Below are positions 63,669-64,000 of a stretch of 64,000 nt of DNA, piece by piece. Source of the stretch: CAYJFD01 sp964369605 (GTDB taxonomy: Bacteria > Bacteroidota > Bacteroidia > Bacteroidales > UBA932). The first letter of the stretch is position 1. Each line of letters opens with the position of its first letter. A program made the translations under genes and the position numbers. The DNA lies in contig CAYJFD010000004.1 of the NCBI GenBank assembly GCA_964369605.1, positions 21,264 to 85,263 of the forward strand, written 5' to 3'. A model generated the notes under the pieces. That model saw only the letters and a program-made list of their open reading frames with translations. It was not told the DNA's origin and did not search any database.

Positions 63669-64000
63669 ATGAACTATCCAAAACTTTTTCTTTCAGTCCT
63701 TATTAACGTTTTTATTCTATCAATAAATACCGCATATTCTCAGAATTTTAAACAAAGAGATACAATAGAAATACTAAAAAAAACTCCTGGCGCTGATATT
63801 ACTATCTACGATCTCTATCATAAATACAAGAATAGTGACCCTGATGAATCGATTAAATATGCTTTTCTTTTCCTAGATAACATAGACAGCAAACATTTAA
63901 ATAATTACATCATCGCCGGTGTATATAATTACGTTTCAAACTACTATGCTAATGTTAAGATATTTTTACCTAAATCTGAAGAGTATCTAGTTAAAGCTAG
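63669..64000 (+). CDS. TPR-type membrane regulator, N-terminal part (paralogue of 19117-20823)
   Basis: The gene runs off the right edge with 110 codons visible. It starts with a signal sequence (MNYPKLFLSVLINVFILS, ending AYSQ) and continues into TPR-like helices (DESIKYAFLFLDNIDSKHL). These align with the same region of the regulator at 19117-20823 (KAVKYAEMFLQGIDTSAV). By analogy the missing part should hold more TPRs, a membrane helix and a LuxR-type HTH; that is inference. It is divergent from the five-gene cluster for secreted proteins. Confidence 0.7.
   Translation, partial: MNYPKLFLSVLINVFILSINTAYSQNFKQRDTIEILKKTPGADITIYDLYHKYKNSDPDESIKYAFLFLDNIDSKHLNNYIIAGVYNYVSNYYANVKIFLPKSEEYLVKA

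Noticed and set aside
1..64000. tRNA, rRNA, CRISPR array, insertion sequence or phage genes
   Set aside because: I looked through the gaps between genes and found no cloverleaf, no regularly spaced repeats with spacers, and no transposase, integrase or phage protein. Defence-system genes are also absent.

Overview
The window is AT-rich, gene-dense DNA from an anaerobic member of the Bacteroidota, most likely the Bacteroidales. Lines of evidence are the promoter form TTG-N19-21-TAnnTTTG found before many genes, the general lack of strong Shine-Dalgarno sites, the ABfr-type primary sigma factor, Bacteroidota-style lipoproteins with BACON, BIG2 and FISUMP domains, a probable type IX secretion tail, and anaerobic enzymes (2-oxoacid:ferredoxin oxidoreductase, HydG, a diiron flavoprotein). 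Ten Ns at 47573-47582 show a draft assembly. No rRNA, tRNA, CRISPR array, transposase or phage gene was seen.

Region 1 (1-4480, + strand) is an energy module: the end of an ADP-forming acyl-CoA synthetase, a tiny membrane protein, a four-subunit 2-oxoacid:ferredoxin oxidoreductase (korD-A-B-C) and an FlK-like thioesterase. Together they could turn 2-oxoacids from amino acids into acyl-CoA, reduced ferredoxin and then acid plus ATP. Region 2 (4516-16054) is mostly minus-strand housekeeping: a MATE exporter, RNase Y, a probable 6S RNA, ZapA with a coiled-coil partner, an outer-membrane protein, Tex and a ClC exchanger. Dihydroorotase and an EamA transporter lie on the plus strand.

Region 3 (16134-27358, minus) holds a glycosyltransferase, a clostripain-family lipoprotein, and an rpoD-argS-ygiQ-regulator operon whose last gene is a membrane-anchored TPR/LuxR-type regulator. 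It ends with a YtrA-like GntR/ABC operon that has a clear palindromic operator at its start. Region 4 (27513-37000) has a SIMPL protein, YbaN, ferritin, a FISUMP lipoprotein, a hemerythrin plus pseudo-response-regulator pair, and a hydrolase-phosphomannomutase-radical SAM-DsrE operon.

Region 5 (37134-54500, plus) contains a lipoprotein esterase, then a run of eight tightly packed genes: ligA, fprA, yihY, hydG, rel, an Ig-like lipoprotein interrupted by the assembly gap, an outer-membrane barrel and ispG. carA-carB follow behind a leader that looks like a transcription attenuator.

Region 6 (54566-64000) is the accessory part. A gene-free island of about 650 bp is packed with palindromes and direct repeats. 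Next come five minus-strand genes for secreted or lipid-anchored proteins, including a papain-family protease with a calcium-loop insertion and a likely secretion tail. Divergent from them starts a second TPR regulator, a clear paralogue of the one at 19117-20823. Both paralogues lie beside genes for exported cysteine proteases, the best candidate here for an undescribed regulated surface-protein system.
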